Below are positions 11,697-22,638 of a stretch of 38,110 bases of DNA, piece by piece (the stretch's first letter is position 1; each line of letters starts with the position of its first letter). The stretch is from Azonexus sp. (lineage in GTDB: Bacteria; Pseudomonadota; Gammaproteobacteria; Burkholderiales; Rhodocyclaceae). The stretch lies in contig JAITMS010000057.1 of NCBI GenBank assembly GCA_031277255.1, positions 1 to 38,110 of the forward strand, given 5' to 3'. A program made the translations under genes and the position numbers. The notes beneath the pieces were generated by a model. That model saw only the letters and a list, made by a program, of their open reading frames with translations, searched no databases and had not been told where the DNA came from.

Positions 11697-13412
11697 TTAG
11701 AGATTGGTCGTATTCAACACTTCGTCGAGCGAAGTCAGACCCTGCTTGACCTTGAGCAGGCCGGATTCGCGCAGATCCCGAACGCCCTCCCGTTTGGCCT
11801 GCTGGGCGAGATCAAGCGAGGTCGCGCCGCTCATGATGAGGCGCTGCATGGCTTCAGAAACCGGCATCACCTGATAGATGCCGACCCGTCCCTTGTACCC
11901 ACTGCCCCGGCAACGCTCGCAGCCTTCCGGGCCGTAGAGTGTCCACGAGCCATTGAGGTCGGCCTCGTGGAAACCGGCATCAAGTAGCGCCTGGGTCGGC
12001 ACGGTCACCGGTTTCTTGCAGGCGCACAAGCGCCGGGCCAGGCGTTGCGCCGTAATCAACTGCACGCTGGCGGCAATGTTGAAGGTCGGTACGCCCATAT
12101 TCATAAGGCGGGTCAGGGTTTGCGGTGCGTCGTTGGTATGCAGGGTCGACAGCACCATGTGGCCGGTCTGCGCCGCCTTGATGGCGATTTCGGCGGTTTC
12201 CAGATCGCGGATCTCGCCGACCATGATGATGTCCGGGTCTTGACGGAGAAATGCCCGCAGGGCAATCGGGAAAGTCAGGCCGGCCCTTTCGTCCACATCG
12301 ACCTGATTGATGCCGGGCAGATTGATTTCCGCCGGATCTTCCGCCGTCGAGATATTGACGCCCTCCCGGTTGAGGATATTGAGGCAGGTATAGAGCGACA
12401 CCGTCTTGCCCGAGCCGGTCGGGCCGGTGACCAGCACCATGCCGTAGGGGCGGTTGACGGCTTCAAGCAGGGCGTCTTTCTGATCCGGCTCGTAGCCGAG
12501 GGATTCGATGCCCATCGTCGCCGAAGTCGGGTCGAGAATACGCAGGACGATTTTTTCGCCCTGCAGGGTGGGCAGGGTGCTGACGCGAAAATCAATGACC
12601 CGGGTCTTGGACAGCACGAGACGCATCCGCCCATCCTGCGGAACGCGCTTTTCGGCGATGTTGAGACGCGAGATGACCTTGATGCGGGAAGCCAGTTTTT
12701 CCTTGATCGCCAGCGGCGGCGTAGCGATTTCGCGCAAGACGCCATCAACGCGGAAACGGATGCGGTAATACTTTTCGTAAGGCTCGAAATGAATGTCGGA
12801 AGCGCCGTCGTTGATGGCATCCAGCAGCATTTTCTGGATGAATTTGACGATCGGCGCGTCCTCGATATCCAGTTGCGTTGCGGGGTCATCGGCGGCTGAT
12901 CCATCTTCGCCAACGAGGTTGAGGTTGATTTCCTCGTCGACCAGGTTTTTCAGCGCCTCATTGGTCGATTCGGCGTATTTGGTGACCAGCGGCGTCAGCT
13001 TGGCGTGCTCGACGACAATCGGGTCGACGGTCAGGCCGGTCTGGAAGCGGATCTCATCGAGCGCGCGCAGATTGGTCGGGTCGGCGATCGCCACCGAAAG
13101 CCGGTTGCCGCGCTTGTGGAGCGGAATGACCTTGTGCGCGGCAATCAATTTCCGGTCAATGGCGTCGACCGGAATATAGGTTTCGTCAAAAGCGGCCAGA
13201 TCGAGCAGCGGATAACCAAAGGTGTCGGAAACGAAACGGGCGATTTCAAGACCCGTCGCCTTTTGGCTGAGAATGATCTGCTCAAGCAGAGGAATCTTGG
13301 CGTTATTGGCTTGCGACTGTAGCTGCTCGGCTTCACTTTCCTTGATCTGTCCAGCCTGCACCAGAGCGCGGGCCAGACTGCTGAGCGGGGGAGATTGCGG
13401 AGTCGCTGCCAT
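11697..13412 (-). CDS. pilB: Type IV pilus assembly ATPase
   Basis: This is a 571-residue extension ATPase. The N-terminal MshEN/T2SSE-N domain (1-150) carries LPIL-type segments such as YPLLDLAAFD. The secretion ATPase core has Walker A GPTGSGKT, the Asp box (ISTAEDPAEI), Walker B DPDIIMVGEIRD, the His box TGHMVLSTLHTNDA, and a tetracysteine zinc site made of the two cysteines in RRLCACKK and those in CERCRGSGYKGR. PilB polymerises pilins by driving PilC. It is the first gene of pilB-pilC-pilD. The 133 bases upstream contain no sigma54 -24/-12 element that I can see. Confidence 0.96.
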   Translation of the reverse strand: MAATPQSPPLSSLARALVQAGQIKESEAEQLQSQANNAKIPLLEQIILSQKATGLEIARFVSDTFGYPLLDLAAFDETYIPVDAIDRKLIAAHKVIPLHKRGNRLSVAIADPTNLRALDEIRFQTGLTVDPIVVEHAKLTPLVTKYAESTNEALKNLVDEEINLNLVGEDGSAADDPATQLDIEDAPIVKFIQKMLLDAINDGASDIHFEPYEKYYRIRFRVDGVLREIATPPLAIKEKLASRIKVISRLNIAEKRVPQDGRMRLVLSKTRVIDFRVSTLPTLQGEKIVLRILDPTSATMGIESLGYEPDQKDALLEAVNRPYGMVLVTGPTGSGKTVSLYTCLNILNREGVNISTAEDPAEINLPGINQVDVDERAGLTFPIALRAFLRQDPDIIMVGEIRDLETAEIAIKAAQTGHMVLSTLHTNDAPQTLTRLMNMGVPTFNIAASVQLITAQRLARRLCACKKPVTVPTQALLDAGFHEADLNGSWTLYGPEGCERCRGSGYKGRVGIYQVMPVSEAMQRLIMSGATSLDLAQQAKREGVRDLRESGLLKVKQGLTSLDEVLNTTNL

Positions 13413-13545
13413 CGGGAATGTTTATAAATGCCGTTTAGATCGCGGGATAATGCTACGCAGACAGGGGTTTGTAAAGGATTGGCGCTCTTGGCGTCGGGTC
13501 TGCCGCGGCAGTATGCCGACGCTTCCGGGCAAAAACCGCGCAGTC

Positions 13546-14385
13546 CTAAACATGATGCAAAATCACCTCACCGACAAAACGGCTGCCGACATAGGCCAGA
13601 ATGAGCAGGGAAAAACCGGCCAGCGTCCAGCGCAGCGCCCGTTTGCCGCGCCAACCCCAGGCGTGGCGACCGACCAGCAAGGTGGCGAAAATGCCCCATG
13701 AGGCAAAACCGAACAGCGTCATGTGGTTGAGGGTAAAAGGCTTGCCGAACAGGATTTTGGAAAAGAACAGGCCACTGCCAACCGTCAGGGTCAGGAGCAC
13801 GAAACCGATGGTCAACATGCGAAAGAGCAAGGATTCCATCGCCATCAGCGGCGGCAGGCTGGTCAGCCGCCGCCGGAGCGAACGCTTGTGCAGCGCGTTT
13901 TCGGCCAATCCCATGAAAATGGCATGGAGCGCCGACAGGGTCAGCAGACTGTAGGCCAGCATGGCGGCCATGAAATGCATCATAAAGCCGGTGGCTCCGG
14001 CGTTGGCGACCAGGTGGACGTAGGGAAACAGCACCGGCAGAAAGGCGCAGATGGCGGCCAGCGTCAGAACCAGCGGCTGCAAGCCTTCCATGCGGGCCAT
14101 GAAACTTTCCAGCCAGTAGATGAGGACGGCCAGCGCCATCATCAGCGAAAGCGCGAAACTGAAGGAAAAGCGCATGCCCGCTGCCGAGAACAGACCATCG
14201 TACAGACCCCAGGCGTGAATCGCCAGAGCGCCAGCGATGGCGGCGCGCTCCCAGCCTTGCATCGGGGCGGCAATGGCGCGGTTTTCCCCTTCGCGCCAGC
14301 GGGTGTTCCAGAAATGAAAGCCAAGCCCGCCGTAGATCAAAGCAGCGAGGATGTTGGGCAGGCGCTGAATTACAATGTCGAGCAT
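13546..14385 (-). CDS. CcsA/YpjD-type cytochrome c assembly membrane protein
   Basis: This is a 279-residue integral membrane protein with about eight hydrophobic segments. Conserved family features are HAWGLYDGLF, LVANAGATGFMMHFMAAMLAYSLL, HAIFMGLAE and the C-terminal block beginning HAWGWRGKRALRWTLAGF and ending in GSRFVGEVIL. The family is related to the CcsA/ResC haem handling proteins and to E. coli YpjD, but lacks the full tryptophan-rich WWD segment of true haem lyases, so its precise job is uncertain. It is divergent from ffh with only 29 bases between the two start codons; ypjD-ffh divergence is the usual arrangement in proteobacteria. Confidence 0.87.
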   Translation of the reverse strand: MLDIVIQRLPNILAALIYGGLGFHFWNTRWREGENRAIAAPMQGWERAAIAGALAIHAWGLYDGLFSAAGMRFSFSFALSLMMALAVLIYWLESFMARMEGLQPLVLTLAAICAFLPVLFPYVHLVANAGATGFMMHFMAAMLAYSLLTLSALHAIFMGLAENALHKRSLRRRLTSLPPLMAMESLLFRMLTIGFVLLTLTVGSGLFFSKILFGKPFTLNHMTLFGFASWGIFATLLVGRHAWGWRGKRALRWTLAGFSLLILAYVGSRFVGEVILHHV

Positions 14386-14414
14386 CCGCGAATTTTACTC
14401 GAAGCCCACTTGCC

Positions 14415-15779
<1,365 letters not shown>

Positions 15780-15789
15780 GGCGGGCTTT

Positions 15790-16428
15790 TTACTGGGTCG
15801 TCGTCATGGCCTGCTTGCCTGGCGCCGCAGGCGTAGCGGCGGGTGGCTTGCCGTAATGCCAGTTTTTCTGCCACGCCGCTCGCACCAGGTTCGGGTACTC
15901 GGCTTTGCCGAGGCTGCCGTTGTAGCGGCCCAGGGCGCGGTAGAGGTCGCCTTTTTCGAGGTCGAGGTAGTGGCGCAGGATGATGCAGCCGTAGCGCAGG
16001 TTGGTGCGCAGGTCGAACAGCGAATCGTCGGGGCGGCCAATCAGTTTGACCCAGAAGGGCATGACCTGCATGTAGCCGCGCGCGCTAGCCGAGGAGACGG
16101 CGTATTTGCGAAAGTTGGATTCGACCTGAATCAGCCCCAGCACCAGTTGCGGGTCCAGTCCGGCCCGGGTCGCTTCGTAATGAACGCTGCGCAGGAGGTC
16201 GATGCGGTAGGCGCGGTTGGGAATCCGCATTTCCAGACGGCGTGACATCTCGCCGAGCCAGTCGGCGGCTTCCAGCGGCGTTTTGAATGAGCTGACGGGC
16301 GGCCGGGCGTCCGATACGGCTTTGTGCAACGCGGCCTGGACGCTGGCCGACAGCGGCTCGTATTGCTGCGCTCCGGCGTAGGCTGCGGAAGCGCCGCACA
16401 ATAGCAGCGCGGCGATCAGCCCGCGCAC
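15790..16428 (-). CDS. Lytic transglycosylase (SLT domain)
   Basis: This is a 212-residue exported protein. An N-terminal signal peptide (residues 1-19, [17 protein letters not shown]) precedes an SLT goose-lysozyme-like domain (about 80-190). The catalytic Glu is E103 in [12 protein letters not shown], followed by [11 protein letters not shown] and [12 protein letters not shown]. It cleaves peptidoglycan glycan strands to give anhydromuropeptides. The start is a GTG at 16428, preceded by GGGA, and lies within the last 13 bases of proS, so it is expressed together with proS. The C-terminal 20 residues are low-complexity. Confidence 0.9.
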   Translation of the reverse strand: MRGLIAALLLCGASAAYAGAQQYEPLSASVQAALHKAVSDARPPVSSFKTPLEAADWLGEMSRRLEMRIPNRAYRIDLLRSVHYEATRAGLDPQLVLGLIQVESNFRKYAVSSASARGYMQVMPFWVKLIGRPDDSLFDLRTNLRYGCIILRHYLDLEKGDLYRALGRYNGSLGKAEYPNLVRAAWQKNWHYGKPPAATPAAPGKQAMTTTQ

Positions 16429-18146
16429 AGTTTTTCCCGGATGAAGGCGAGAACATCGCTGGCGGGCAGCATCGTCGCGGCGGCGTCCTGGCGGCCCTTG
16501 TATTCGATCTGGCCGTCTTTCAGGCCGCGCTCGCCGATAACGAGGCGGTGCGGGACGCCGATCAGTTCGAGGTCGGCAAACAGGACGCCGGGCCGCTCAT
16601 CGCGGTCGTCGAGCAGGACGTCGACGCCCGCCGCGCGCAGATCAGCGTAGAGCCGGTCGGCCTCTCGCCTGACGGCCTCGTTTTTGTGATAGCCCATCGG
16701 CACGATGCCGACGCTAAAGGGGGCGATGGCGGCGGGCAGGATGATGCCCCGCTCGTCATTGCCCTGTTCGATGGCGACGCCGACGATGCGCGAGACGCCG
16801 ATGCCGTAACAGCCCATTTCCATGATCTGGCTTTTGCCGTTTTCGTCGACAAAGGCGCAGTTCATGGCTTCAGCGTATTTCCGGCGCAACTGGAAGATAT
16901 GGCCGACTTCAATGCCGCGCAGGATGTCCAGTCGCCCCTTGCCGTCCGGCGCGGGGTCGCCGGCGACGATCTTGCGGATGTCGGCGACTTCCGGCTCGGC
17001 CAGGTCGCGGCCAAAATTGACGCCACGGAGATGCTGGCCCGCTACGTTGGCGCCGCAGATGAAATCGCTCAGGACGGCGACGCTGCGGTCGGCGATGACG
17101 CGGATAGAGCGTCCGCAACCGATGACCGGGCCGATGTAGCCGGGCTTGCAGCCGAGATGCTCGATCACTTCCGCTTCGCTGGCAAAGCGGAAAGCGCCAA
17201 GCCCCGCCAGTTTGCCCGCCTTGATTTCGTTCAGTTCGTGGTCGCCGCGCAGCAGCAGGAGGGTGAAGGTTTTGCCGCCGTCCGCCTGCTCGCTGACCAC
17301 GGCAATCGACTTGACGATCCGTGGCAAATCGACCTTGAGAAATTGCGCCACGTCGGCGCAGGCCGTTTGGCCCGGCGTCGCCACCCGGGTCAGCGGTTCG
17401 CTGGCGGCGGGGCGCGGCGCGGCGGGAGCGAGAGCTTCGGCCAGTTCGACATTGGCGGCGTAAGCCGATTCCGGGCAGTAGGCGATGGCGTCCTCGCCGG
17501 AATCGGCAAGAACGTGAAACTCGTGCGAGCCGGTGCCGCCGATGGCGCCGGTGTCGGCGGCGACCGCCCGGAATCTGAGGCCGAGGCGCGTGAAAATGCG
17601 GCTGTAGGTGGCGTGCATGTTGTCGTATTCACGCTGCAAATCGGCAAACGAGGCATGAAAGGAGTAGCCGTCCTTCATCAGAAACTCGCGCCCGCGCATG
17701 ACACCGAAGCGTGGCCGGATCTCATCGCGGAACTTGCTCTGGATCTGATACAGATGGATCGGCAACTGGCGGTAGCTTTTAACGTCGCGGCGCACCACGT
17801 CGGTGATGACTTCCTCGTGTGTCGGGCCGATGACGAAATCGCGCTGGTGGCGATCCTTGAAACGCAGCAATTCCGGGCCGTAAGCCGGGCCGCGACCGGA
17901 TTCTTCCCATAATTCAAAGGGTTGCACGGCGGGCATGAGCAGTTCCAGCGCCCCCGCCGCGTTCATTTCTTCACGGATGATGTTTTCGACCTTGCGCAGC
18001 ACGCAGAGACCGAGCGGCATCCAAGTGTAAATCCCGGCGGCGGCGCGCTTGATGTAACCGGCGCGCAGCATCAATTTCTGGCTGATGACTTCGGCATCGG
18101 CCGGGGCTTCTTTGAGGGTGGTGAAGAAAAACTGCGAAGTACGCAT
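16416..18146 (-). CDS. proS: Prolyl-tRNA synthetase (bacterial type)
   Basis: This is a 576-residue class IIa synthetase beginning [15 protein letters not shown]. Visible parts are motif 1 around [17 protein letters not shown], motif 2 [19 protein letters not shown], the bacterial insertion editing domain (about 225-400, removing mischarged Ala), motif 3 [12 protein letters not shown], and the C-terminal anticodon domain ([22 protein letters not shown]). The length is typical of the type with an editing insertion. The 3' end overlaps the lytic transglycosylase start. Confidence 0.97.
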   Translation of the reverse strand: MRTSQFFFTTLKEAPADAEVISQKLMLRAGYIKRAAAGIYTWMPLGLCVLRKVENIIREEMNAAGALELLMPAVQPFELWEESGRGPAYGPELLRFKDRHQRDFVIGPTHEEVITDVVRRDVKSYRQLPIHLYQIQSKFRDEIRPRFGVMRGREFLMKDGYSFHASFADLQREYDNMHATYSRIFTRLGLRFRAVAADTGAIGGTGSHEFHVLADSGEDAIAYCPESAYAANVELAEALAPAAPRPAASEPLTRVATPGQTACADVAQFLKVDLPRIVKSIAVVSEQADGGKTFTLLLLRGDHELNEIKAGKLAGLGAFRFASEAEVIEHLGCKPGYIGPVIGCGRSIRVIADRSVAVLSDFICGANVAGQHLRGVNFGRDLAEPEVADIRKIVAGDPAPDGKGRLDILRGIEVGHIFQLRRKYAEAMNCAFVDENGKSQIMEMGCYGIGVSRIVGVAIEQGNDERGIILPAAIAPFSVGIVPMGYHKNEAVRREADRLYADLRAAGVDVLLDDRDERPGVLFADLELIGVPHRLVIGERGLKDGQIEYKGRQDAAATMLPASDVLAFIREKLCAG

Positions 18147-18258
18147 CGAATGCTCTTGAATTTGTTGAAAAAACGCGATTTTACACGTTGCCCCGGCTTT
18201 GCGTCCGGGCGGGCTTTGTGAAAGAATCGGGGCAACTTTTAACTTTTGCAGGGTTGTT

Positions 18259-18822
18259 ATGCTCGATCGTGAAGGCTACCGCCCGAACGTCGGCATCATT
18301 CTTTGTAACGCCAAAAACGAGGTTTTCTGGGGCAAGCGTGTACGGGAGCATTCCTGGCAGTTTCCGCAAGGCGGCATCAAGCGCGGCGAATCGCCGGAGC
18401 AGGCCATGTACCGCGAACTGCACGAGGAGATCGGGCTTTTGCCGGAACATGTGCGTATCCTTGGGCGAACCAAGGGCTGGCTGCGTTACGAAGTGCCGAC
18501 ACACTGGGTCAAGCGCGAATGGCGCGGCGCCTACAAGGGCCAGAAACAGATCTGGTTCCTGTTGCGCCTGATCGGGCGCGACAACGATGTCAGCCTGCGG
18601 GCGACGGCCAGACCGGAGTTTGATGCCTGGCGCTGGAGCGATTACTGGATTCCGCTTGATTCCGTGATCGAGTTCAAGCGCGGCGTCTATGAACAGGCGC
18701 TGGCCGAGTTGACGCGCTTTCTTGACGCCGACCGTCGCGGTGGCCGCCATCGCCGGGATCACCCGGCGCGCCGCGCGGCTCATGCCGTGCCCGATGAATC
18801 AACCGAAACCCAGGGAGAATGA
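18259..18822 (+). CDS. rppH: RNA pyrophosphohydrolase
   Basis: This is a 187-residue Nudix enzyme that removes pyrophosphate from the 5' triphosphate end of mRNAs, starting RNase E-dependent decay. The Nudix box spans residues 38-60 (GGIKRGE, seven residues, RELHEEIGL). Other RppH signatures are [24 protein letters not shown] and [16 protein letters not shown]. The ATG at 18259 follows AGGG; the open frame extends upstream but [10 protein letters not shown] is the family start. The last 25 residues are a basic, Arg-rich tail. The stop is one base before the GTG of the next gene. Confidence 0.95.
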   Translation: MLDREGYRPNVGIILCNAKNEVFWGKRVREHSWQFPQGGIKRGESPEQAMYRELHEEIGLLPEHVRILGRTKGWLRYEVPTHWVKREWRGAYKGQKQIWFLLRLIGRDNDVSLRATARPEFDAWRWSDYWIPLDSVIEFKRGVYEQALAELTRFLDADRRGGRHRRDHPARRAAHAVPDESTETQGE

Positions 18823-18823
18823 G

Positions 18824-19354
18824 GTGTTGTCGAATCTGTGCCGTTGGCTGACGCTGCTCTTTGTTGTCATTGCCTGGCTGCCCGCCGGGCTGGCGCAGGA
18901 TAGCGAGGCCGATGATGCCTACCTGCCGCAAAGCTGGAAGGAAATCGACATCACCCTGCCGCCCGCGCCGCTGGAGCAGAATTTGCAGGCCATTTATCTC
19001 AATGCCGTGGCGCAGAACCGCTTTTTGGTCGATCTGGAAAATCTGCGCGTCGATCCCGATGGCGTCGTCCGCTACACGCTGGTGGCGCTGACGCCCGGCG
19101 GCGCGCGCAATGTGACCTACGAGGGGATGCGCTGCGAAACCCGGCAATGGCGGATTTACGCCTCAGGCCGCGCCGACGGCAGCTGGTCCAAGGCGCGTCG
19201 CGTCGAGTGGCTGCCGGTGCGGGAGGAAGCGGTCAATCGCTATCACGCGGCGCTGTTCCTCGATTATTTCTGCGTCGATGGCGTCATCGCCAATGATGTC
19301 GCCGCTGCCCGCGCCAACCTGCGCAACCCGCGGCAGCCGCTGGTGACCCATTGA
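18824..19354 (+). CDS. CNP1-like exported protein
   Basis: This is a 176-residue protein with a signal peptide ([21 protein letters not shown], cleavage probably after AQ-adjacent Ala). The mature part, rich in Tyr, Trp and Arg, contains [33 protein letters not shown] and [17 protein letters not shown]. This matches the CNP1-like family named after a Neisseria cryptic protein; its function is unknown, presumably periplasmic. I chose the GTG at 18824 because AGGGAG lies just upstream and it directly follows the rppH stop. An ATG at 18794 inside rppH is the alternative. rppH-CNP1 adjacency is frequent in betaproteobacteria. Confidence 0.85.
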   Translation: MLSNLCRWLTLLFVVIAWLPAGLAQDSEADDAYLPQSWKEIDITLPPAPLEQNLQAIYLNAVAQNRFLVDLENLRVDPDGVVRYTLVALTPGGARNVTYEGMRCETRQWRIYASGRADGSWSKARRVEWLPVREEAVNRYHAALFLDYFCVDGVIANDVAAARANLRNPRQPLVTH

Positions 19355-19361
19355 GGACGGC

Positions 19362-19985
19362 ATGAATCTCGATCGCCCCATCATCGAATTTGACCGCGCC
19401 CTGCGCACGCTTTTTGCCCCCGCCCACAGCAGGCGTCCCTTGCCCGGCGGCGATCTGCCCGATGCGCCGCTCGATGCGGCGGAACGTCGCCACGTCGTCG
19501 GCTTGATGCGGGTCAATCATTGCGGCGAAATCTGCGCCCAAGCCTTGTATCAAGGGCAGGCGCTGACCTCGCGCGACCCGGCGGTGCGCATGGCTCTCTC
19601 CGCCGCGGCGGACGAAGAAACCGAGCATCTGGCCTGGACGGAACAGCGGATTGCCGAACTGGGCGGCCGCAAAAGCCTGTTGAATCCGCTGTGGTACGGC
19701 GGCTCGCTGAGCCTCGGCGTGGTCGCTGGCATTCTCGGCGACAAATGGAATCTCGGCTTTCTCGCCGAAACTGAGCGTCAGGTCGAAGCGCATCTCGACG
19801 GCCATCTGGCGCGGCTACCGGAACAGGATGGCCGCTCGCGGGCGATTGTCGAACAGATGCGCGCCGACGAGATTCGCCACGCCGAAACCGCCATCACCCA
19901 CGGCGCGGCGGAGTTGCCCGCCGTTTGCCAACAGGCCATGAAGGGCATGGCCCGGTTGATGACGGGTCTGGCTTACTGGGTATAG
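19362..19985 (+). CDS. coq7: Demethoxyubiquinone hydroxylase Coq7
   Basis: This is a 207-residue di-iron hydroxylase of the last ring hydroxylation in ubiquinone synthesis, replacing UbiF in many betaproteobacteria. Iron-ligand motifs are visible as [33 protein letters not shown], then [14 protein letters not shown] and the C-terminal [10 protein letters not shown]. The ATG at 19362 lies seven bases after the CNP1-like gene, so it is probably part of the rppH transcript. The reaction needs oxygen, which suggests aerobic respiration at least part of the time. It is convergent with the OsmC-family gene, with two bases between stops. Confidence 0.94.
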   Translation: MNLDRPIIEFDRALRTLFAPAHSRRPLPGGDLPDAPLDAAERRHVVGLMRVNHCGEICAQALYQGQALTSRDPAVRMALSAAADEETEHLAWTEQRIAELGGRKSLLNPLWYGGSLSLGVVAGILGDKWNLGFLAETERQVEAHLDGHLARLPEQDGRSRAIVEQMRADEIRHAETAITHGAAELPAVCQQAMKGMARLMTGLAYWV

Positions 19986-19987
19986 CC

Positions 19988-20416
19988 TCAGGCTTCGTCG
20001 ATGATCTCGAAGTCGTAGGTGATTTCGGCGGTTTTGCCGAGCATGATCGAAGCCGAGCAGTATTTTTCCTTCGACAGTTCAATCGCCCGCACCACGGCTT
20101 CCCGTTTGAGCGCCTTGCCCTTGACGCGGTAGCGGAGGTGAATCCGGGTGAACACCTTGGGGTCTGTTGCCGCCCGCTCGGCTTCCAGGCGGACATCGCA
20201 GGCCGTCACGGCCTGGCGGCTCTTTTGCAGGATCATCACGACATCGAAGGCGCTACAGCCGCCAGCGCCGGCCAGCACCATCTCCATCGGGCGCGGCCCG
20301 ATGTTGCGCCCGCCCGCTTCCGGCGCGCCATCCATGACCACGGCGTGGCCGCTGCCCGTCTCGGCGACAAAGCTCATCCCGGCGTCGCTCCCCATCCATC
20401 TGACTGTGCATTCCAT
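19988..20416 (-). CDS. OsmC-family protein
   Basis: This is a 142-residue protein of the OsmC/Ohr superfamily (YhfA-like branch). It contains RPMEMVLAGAGGCSAFDVVMILQ, whose Cys is the first redox-active residue. The second is in the KYCSASIMLGKTA segment. The family includes hydroperoxide reductases and less well-defined members; YhfA-like proteins have no settled substrate. The ATG at 20416 is preceded by GAGGAG. The longer open frame (to 20497) lacks a ribosome binding site. Confidence 0.88.
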   Translation of the reverse strand: MECTVRWMGSDAGMSFVAETGSGHAVVMDGAPEAGGRNIGPRPMEMVLAGAGGCSAFDVVMILQKSRQAVTACDVRLEAERAATDPKVFTRIHLRYRVKGKALKREAVVRAIELSKEKYCSASIMLGKTAEITYDFEIIDEA

Positions 20417-20777
20417 GGCAACTCCTCGAAAGAACCTGAATTCTAGCGGATCGCGGAACATCCGCCCGCTGGTCTGGCAATTGTTGCGTCGCGGCAATCC
20501 AGGCCTTGCCGAAAGCCGCCAATGGCCTGTTGCCTACCGTTAAAAATGACGGGATAATCATAATTTTTTCTAAAAAAATAAATATGAAACAATGAGTTCA
20601 TTATCATCAATAAAATTTATCGTAACATATAAATAAATGTTGTGCGACGCACAAATGTTTCTTGCGTCCGCCCCGGATTTCGTTCACAATGCGAAGCATA
20701 CGAACCGCGATGACTTGGCAGCAACGAGTTCCCGGTTCAGGATTGTCTCCTCCACCCTCCTCCTTTGGTGTGGATTT
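20417..20777. other. Intergenic stretch with AT-rich block and possible small RNA
   Basis: No protein gene is supportable here. Positions about 20545-20640 are strikingly AT-rich for this genome and include GATAATCATAAT and TTCATTATCATC, which resemble Fur-box hexamers. A 15-base palindrome (TTGTGCGACGCACAA) lies at 20640-20654. From about 20655 the composition returns to normal and leads into the intrinsic terminator at 20778-20806. A terminator with no coding gene before it on this strand suggests a short non-coding transcript. No known RNA family was recognised. Confidence 0.4.
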
Positions 20778-20806
20778 AACGCGGCTCAGCGAGCCGCGTT
20801 TTTTTT
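20778..20806 (+). terminator. Strong intrinsic terminator without an upstream gene
   Basis: AACGCGGCTC (20778-20787), a three-base loop, and GAGCCGCGTT (20791-20800) form a perfect 10-bp stem, followed by a run of T to 20806. It points rightward and separates the AT-rich intergenic region from the rplM promoter. Confidence 0.85.
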
Positions 20807-20839
20807 GCCCGGGAAAGCAGTGGGCAAGCCGCCAAGGCA

Positions 20840-20869
20840 TTGACAGCCCTTGCGCGCCTCAACTAGAAT
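20840..20869 (+). promoter_or_regulatory. sigma70 promoter of rplM-rpsI
   Basis: TTGACA at 20840-20845 and TAGAAT at 20864-20869 are 18 bases apart, giving a predicted start near 20876 and a leader of about 40 bases before the rplM ATG. Confidence 0.75.
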
Positions 20870-20916
20870 GTGCGGCTTTCTTCAATCCGCGCCCATAATT
20901 TTCAGGACGGCACACA

Positions 20917-21345
20917 ATGAAAACGTTTTCCGCCAAGCCACATGAGGTGAAGCGCGAGTGGTTTGTGGTGGACGCCACAGACAAGGTGCTCGGCCGCCTC
21001 GCCACCGAAATTGCCCGCCGCCTGCGCGGCAAGCACAAGGCCATCTACACGCCGCACGTCGATACCGGCGATTTCATCGTGGTCACCAATGTCGACAAAG
21101 TCACCGTCACCGGCAACAAGGCGGATGACAAGAAGTATTACCGCCACTCCGGCTATCCCGGCGGCATCTACGAAACCAATTTCAAGAAAATGCAGCAGCG
21201 TTTCCCAGGCCGCGCGCTTGAAACCGCCGTCAAAGGGATGCTGCCCAAAGGCCCGTTGGGCTACGCGATGCTCAAGAAGCTGAAGTGCTACGCTGGCGAC
21301 CAGCATCCTCATACCGCCCAGCAACCGAAGGCGCTGGAAATTTAA
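20917..21345 (+). CDS. rplM: 50S ribosomal protein L13
   Basis: This is a 142-residue L13, the standard length. Visible family blocks are [63 protein letters not shown] and the C-terminal [18 protein letters not shown]13 is an early assembly protein of the 50S subunit. It has its own promoter and an AGGA ribosome binding site, and precedes rpsI by nine bases as in nearly all proteobacteria. Confidence 0.98.
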   Translation: MKTFSAKPHEVKREWFVVDATDKVLGRLATEIARRLRGKHKAIYTPHVDTGDFIVVTNVDKVTVTGNKADDKKYYRHSGYPGGIYETNFKKMQQRFPGRALETAVKGMLPKGPLGYAMLKKLKCYAGDQHPHTAQQPKALEI

Positions 21346-21354
21346 GGGGTCATC

Positions 21355-21747
21355 ATGGCTGAAAGTTATTTTTACGGTACTGGTCGGCGCAAGAGTTCCG
21401 TCGCCCGCGTCTTCATGAAGCGCGGCTCCGGCGCCATCGTGGTCAATGGCAAGCCGATCGACCAGTTCTTTTCCCGCGAAACGGGCCGCATGATCGTGCG
21501 TCAGCCGCTTGAGCTGATTTCCCAGTTGAATGCTTTTGACATCAAGGTCAATGTCTCCGGCGGCGGTGAGTCCGGCCAAGCGGGCGCTGTCCGTCACGGC
21601 ATCACGCGGGCGCTGATCGAATACGACGCGGCGCTCAAACCGGCGCTGTCGAAGGCGGGGTTCGTCACCCGCGACGCGCGCGAAGTCGAGCGCAAGAAGG
21701 TCGGTCTGCACAAGGCGCGGCGGCGCAAGCAGTTCTCGAAACGCTGA
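21355..21747 (+). CDS. rpsI: 30S ribosomal protein S9
   Basis: This is a 130-residue S9 with [14 protein letters not shown] at the N-terminus, [19 protein letters not shown] in the middle, and the C-terminal basic tail [17 protein letters not shown], whose last residues contact P-site tRNA. The length is standard. It is co-transcribed with rplM and followed by an intrinsic terminator. Confidence 0.98.
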   Translation: MAESYFYGTGRRKSSVARVFMKRGSGAIVVNGKPIDQFFSRETGRMIVRQPLELISQLNAFDIKVNVSGGGESGQAGAVRHGITRALIEYDAALKPALSKAGFVTRDAREVERKKVGLHKARRRKQFSKR

Positions 21748-21764
21748 GTTTCTCGCGCTTGCAG

Positions 21765-21796
21765 AAAAGACCGCTTTCGGGCGGTCTTTTTGTTTT
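21765..21796 (+). terminator. Intrinsic terminator of rplM-rpsI
   Basis: AGACCGC and GCGGTCT form a stem around a six-base loop (TTTCGG), followed by a T-rich run, 20 bases after the rpsI stop. Confidence 0.88.
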
Positions 21797-21882
21797 TGGC
21801 GTTCGAGAGTACCATCCAGACCTCTCCAGGTGAGGCTTGGCGCCTTGCGTGAGGATAACCGCTGCTGTATCAGCGCCTGCTT

Positions 21883-22617
21883 ATGCCAACTCCTGCCGTC
21901 AATTTCAAACTTCGCAAATTCCGCCGCCGCTTTGGCATTACCGCCCCCCGCCTGGTGGTGCGCACCCATGTTCCCTGGCAGTGGTACCTGTTGCCGGGTT
22001 TGTTGCTGGTTCTGTTGCTGCTATCGGGCATCTGGTTGTTGATGCAGCACAACGAAACCGGCATGGCGTGGCGGGAGCTGGAGACATTGCGTTTGCAGTT
22101 CCAGTCGCAGCAGGCCGAACTTGATGCGCTGCGCGTGGTGGCGGGAACCGGCCAGAACGCGGTCAGCATCGAGCGGGCGACGCAGCAGCAACTGCTGTCG
22201 CGGATCAAGGAACTGGAATCGGAGAATGGCGCCTTGAAAGAGGATATCCGCCTGTTCGAGCGCCTGATTCCCGCCGCCGGGGAGGACGCCGTCTTGCGCC
22301 TGGAAAATTTTCGCGTGACGCAGGACGACGATGGCCGCTATCACTATCGCCTGCTGGTCGCTTTTTCGCCAAGCCGCCAGAAGCCGCAATTCGTCGGGCG
22401 CTTGCAACTGGCGATCAACTATATGCGCGAGAATAGCGAACAGCAGTTGCTGGTGCCGGAGAAAGGCGCGGCGGCGTCAGCGTATCAACTGACCGTCAAG
22501 CATTTTCTGCGGCGGGAAGGCGCTTTTGAACTGCCGCCCGGTGGGCGGCTGCTGTCGGTTGAGGCGCGGCTGTGGCAGGGTGCTACACTGGTCAGTAAAA
22601 GTTTGGCTCAACTTTAG
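21883..22617 (+). CDS. DUF6776-like membrane-anchored coiled-coil protein
   Basis: This is a 244-residue protein. A basic N-terminus (FKLRKFRRRFG) is followed by one membrane segment (about 32-53, YLLPGLLLVLLLLSGIWLL). A coiled coil covers about 60-130 (ELETLRLQFQSQQAELDALR, then LLSRIKELESENGALKEDI), and a beta-rich C-terminal domain contains RVTQDDDGRYHYRLLVAFS. This build matches a family found just upstream of bactofilin genes in betaproteobacteria. Its function is unknown; a structural role with the bactofilin is plausible from the pairing alone. The ATG at 21883 has no strong ribosome binding site. Confidence 0.75.
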   Translation: MPTPAVNFKLRKFRRRFGITAPRLVVRTHVPWQWYLLPGLLLVLLLLSGIWLLMQHNETGMAWRELETLRLQFQSQQAELDALRVVAGTGQNAVSIERATQQQLLSRIKELESENGALKEDIRLFERLIPAAGEDAVLRLENFRVTQDDDGRYHYRLLVAFSPSRQKPQFVGRLQLAINYMRENSEQQLLVPEKGAAASAYQLTVKHFLRREGAFELPPGGRLLSVEARLWQGATLVSKSLAQL

Positions 22618-22638
22618 GAGCCGTTTCAGGAGCAGTTG

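Noticed and set aside
13413-13545. A sigma54 or other special promoter for pilB
   Set aside because: No TGGC-N7-TTGC pattern was found, and the TTTACA/TTATCC pair is too weak to call.
16548-17912. A 454-codon plus-strand frame opposite proS
   Set aside because: It is a mirror of proS codon usage with no recognisable domain or ribosome binding site.
20690-20760. A GGTTCAGGATT-TCTCCTCCACC stretch resembling the 3' end of tmRNA or a tRNA
   Set aside because: The T arm does not pair properly, there is no acceptor partner or CCA in the right place, and no tag-peptide frame is seen.
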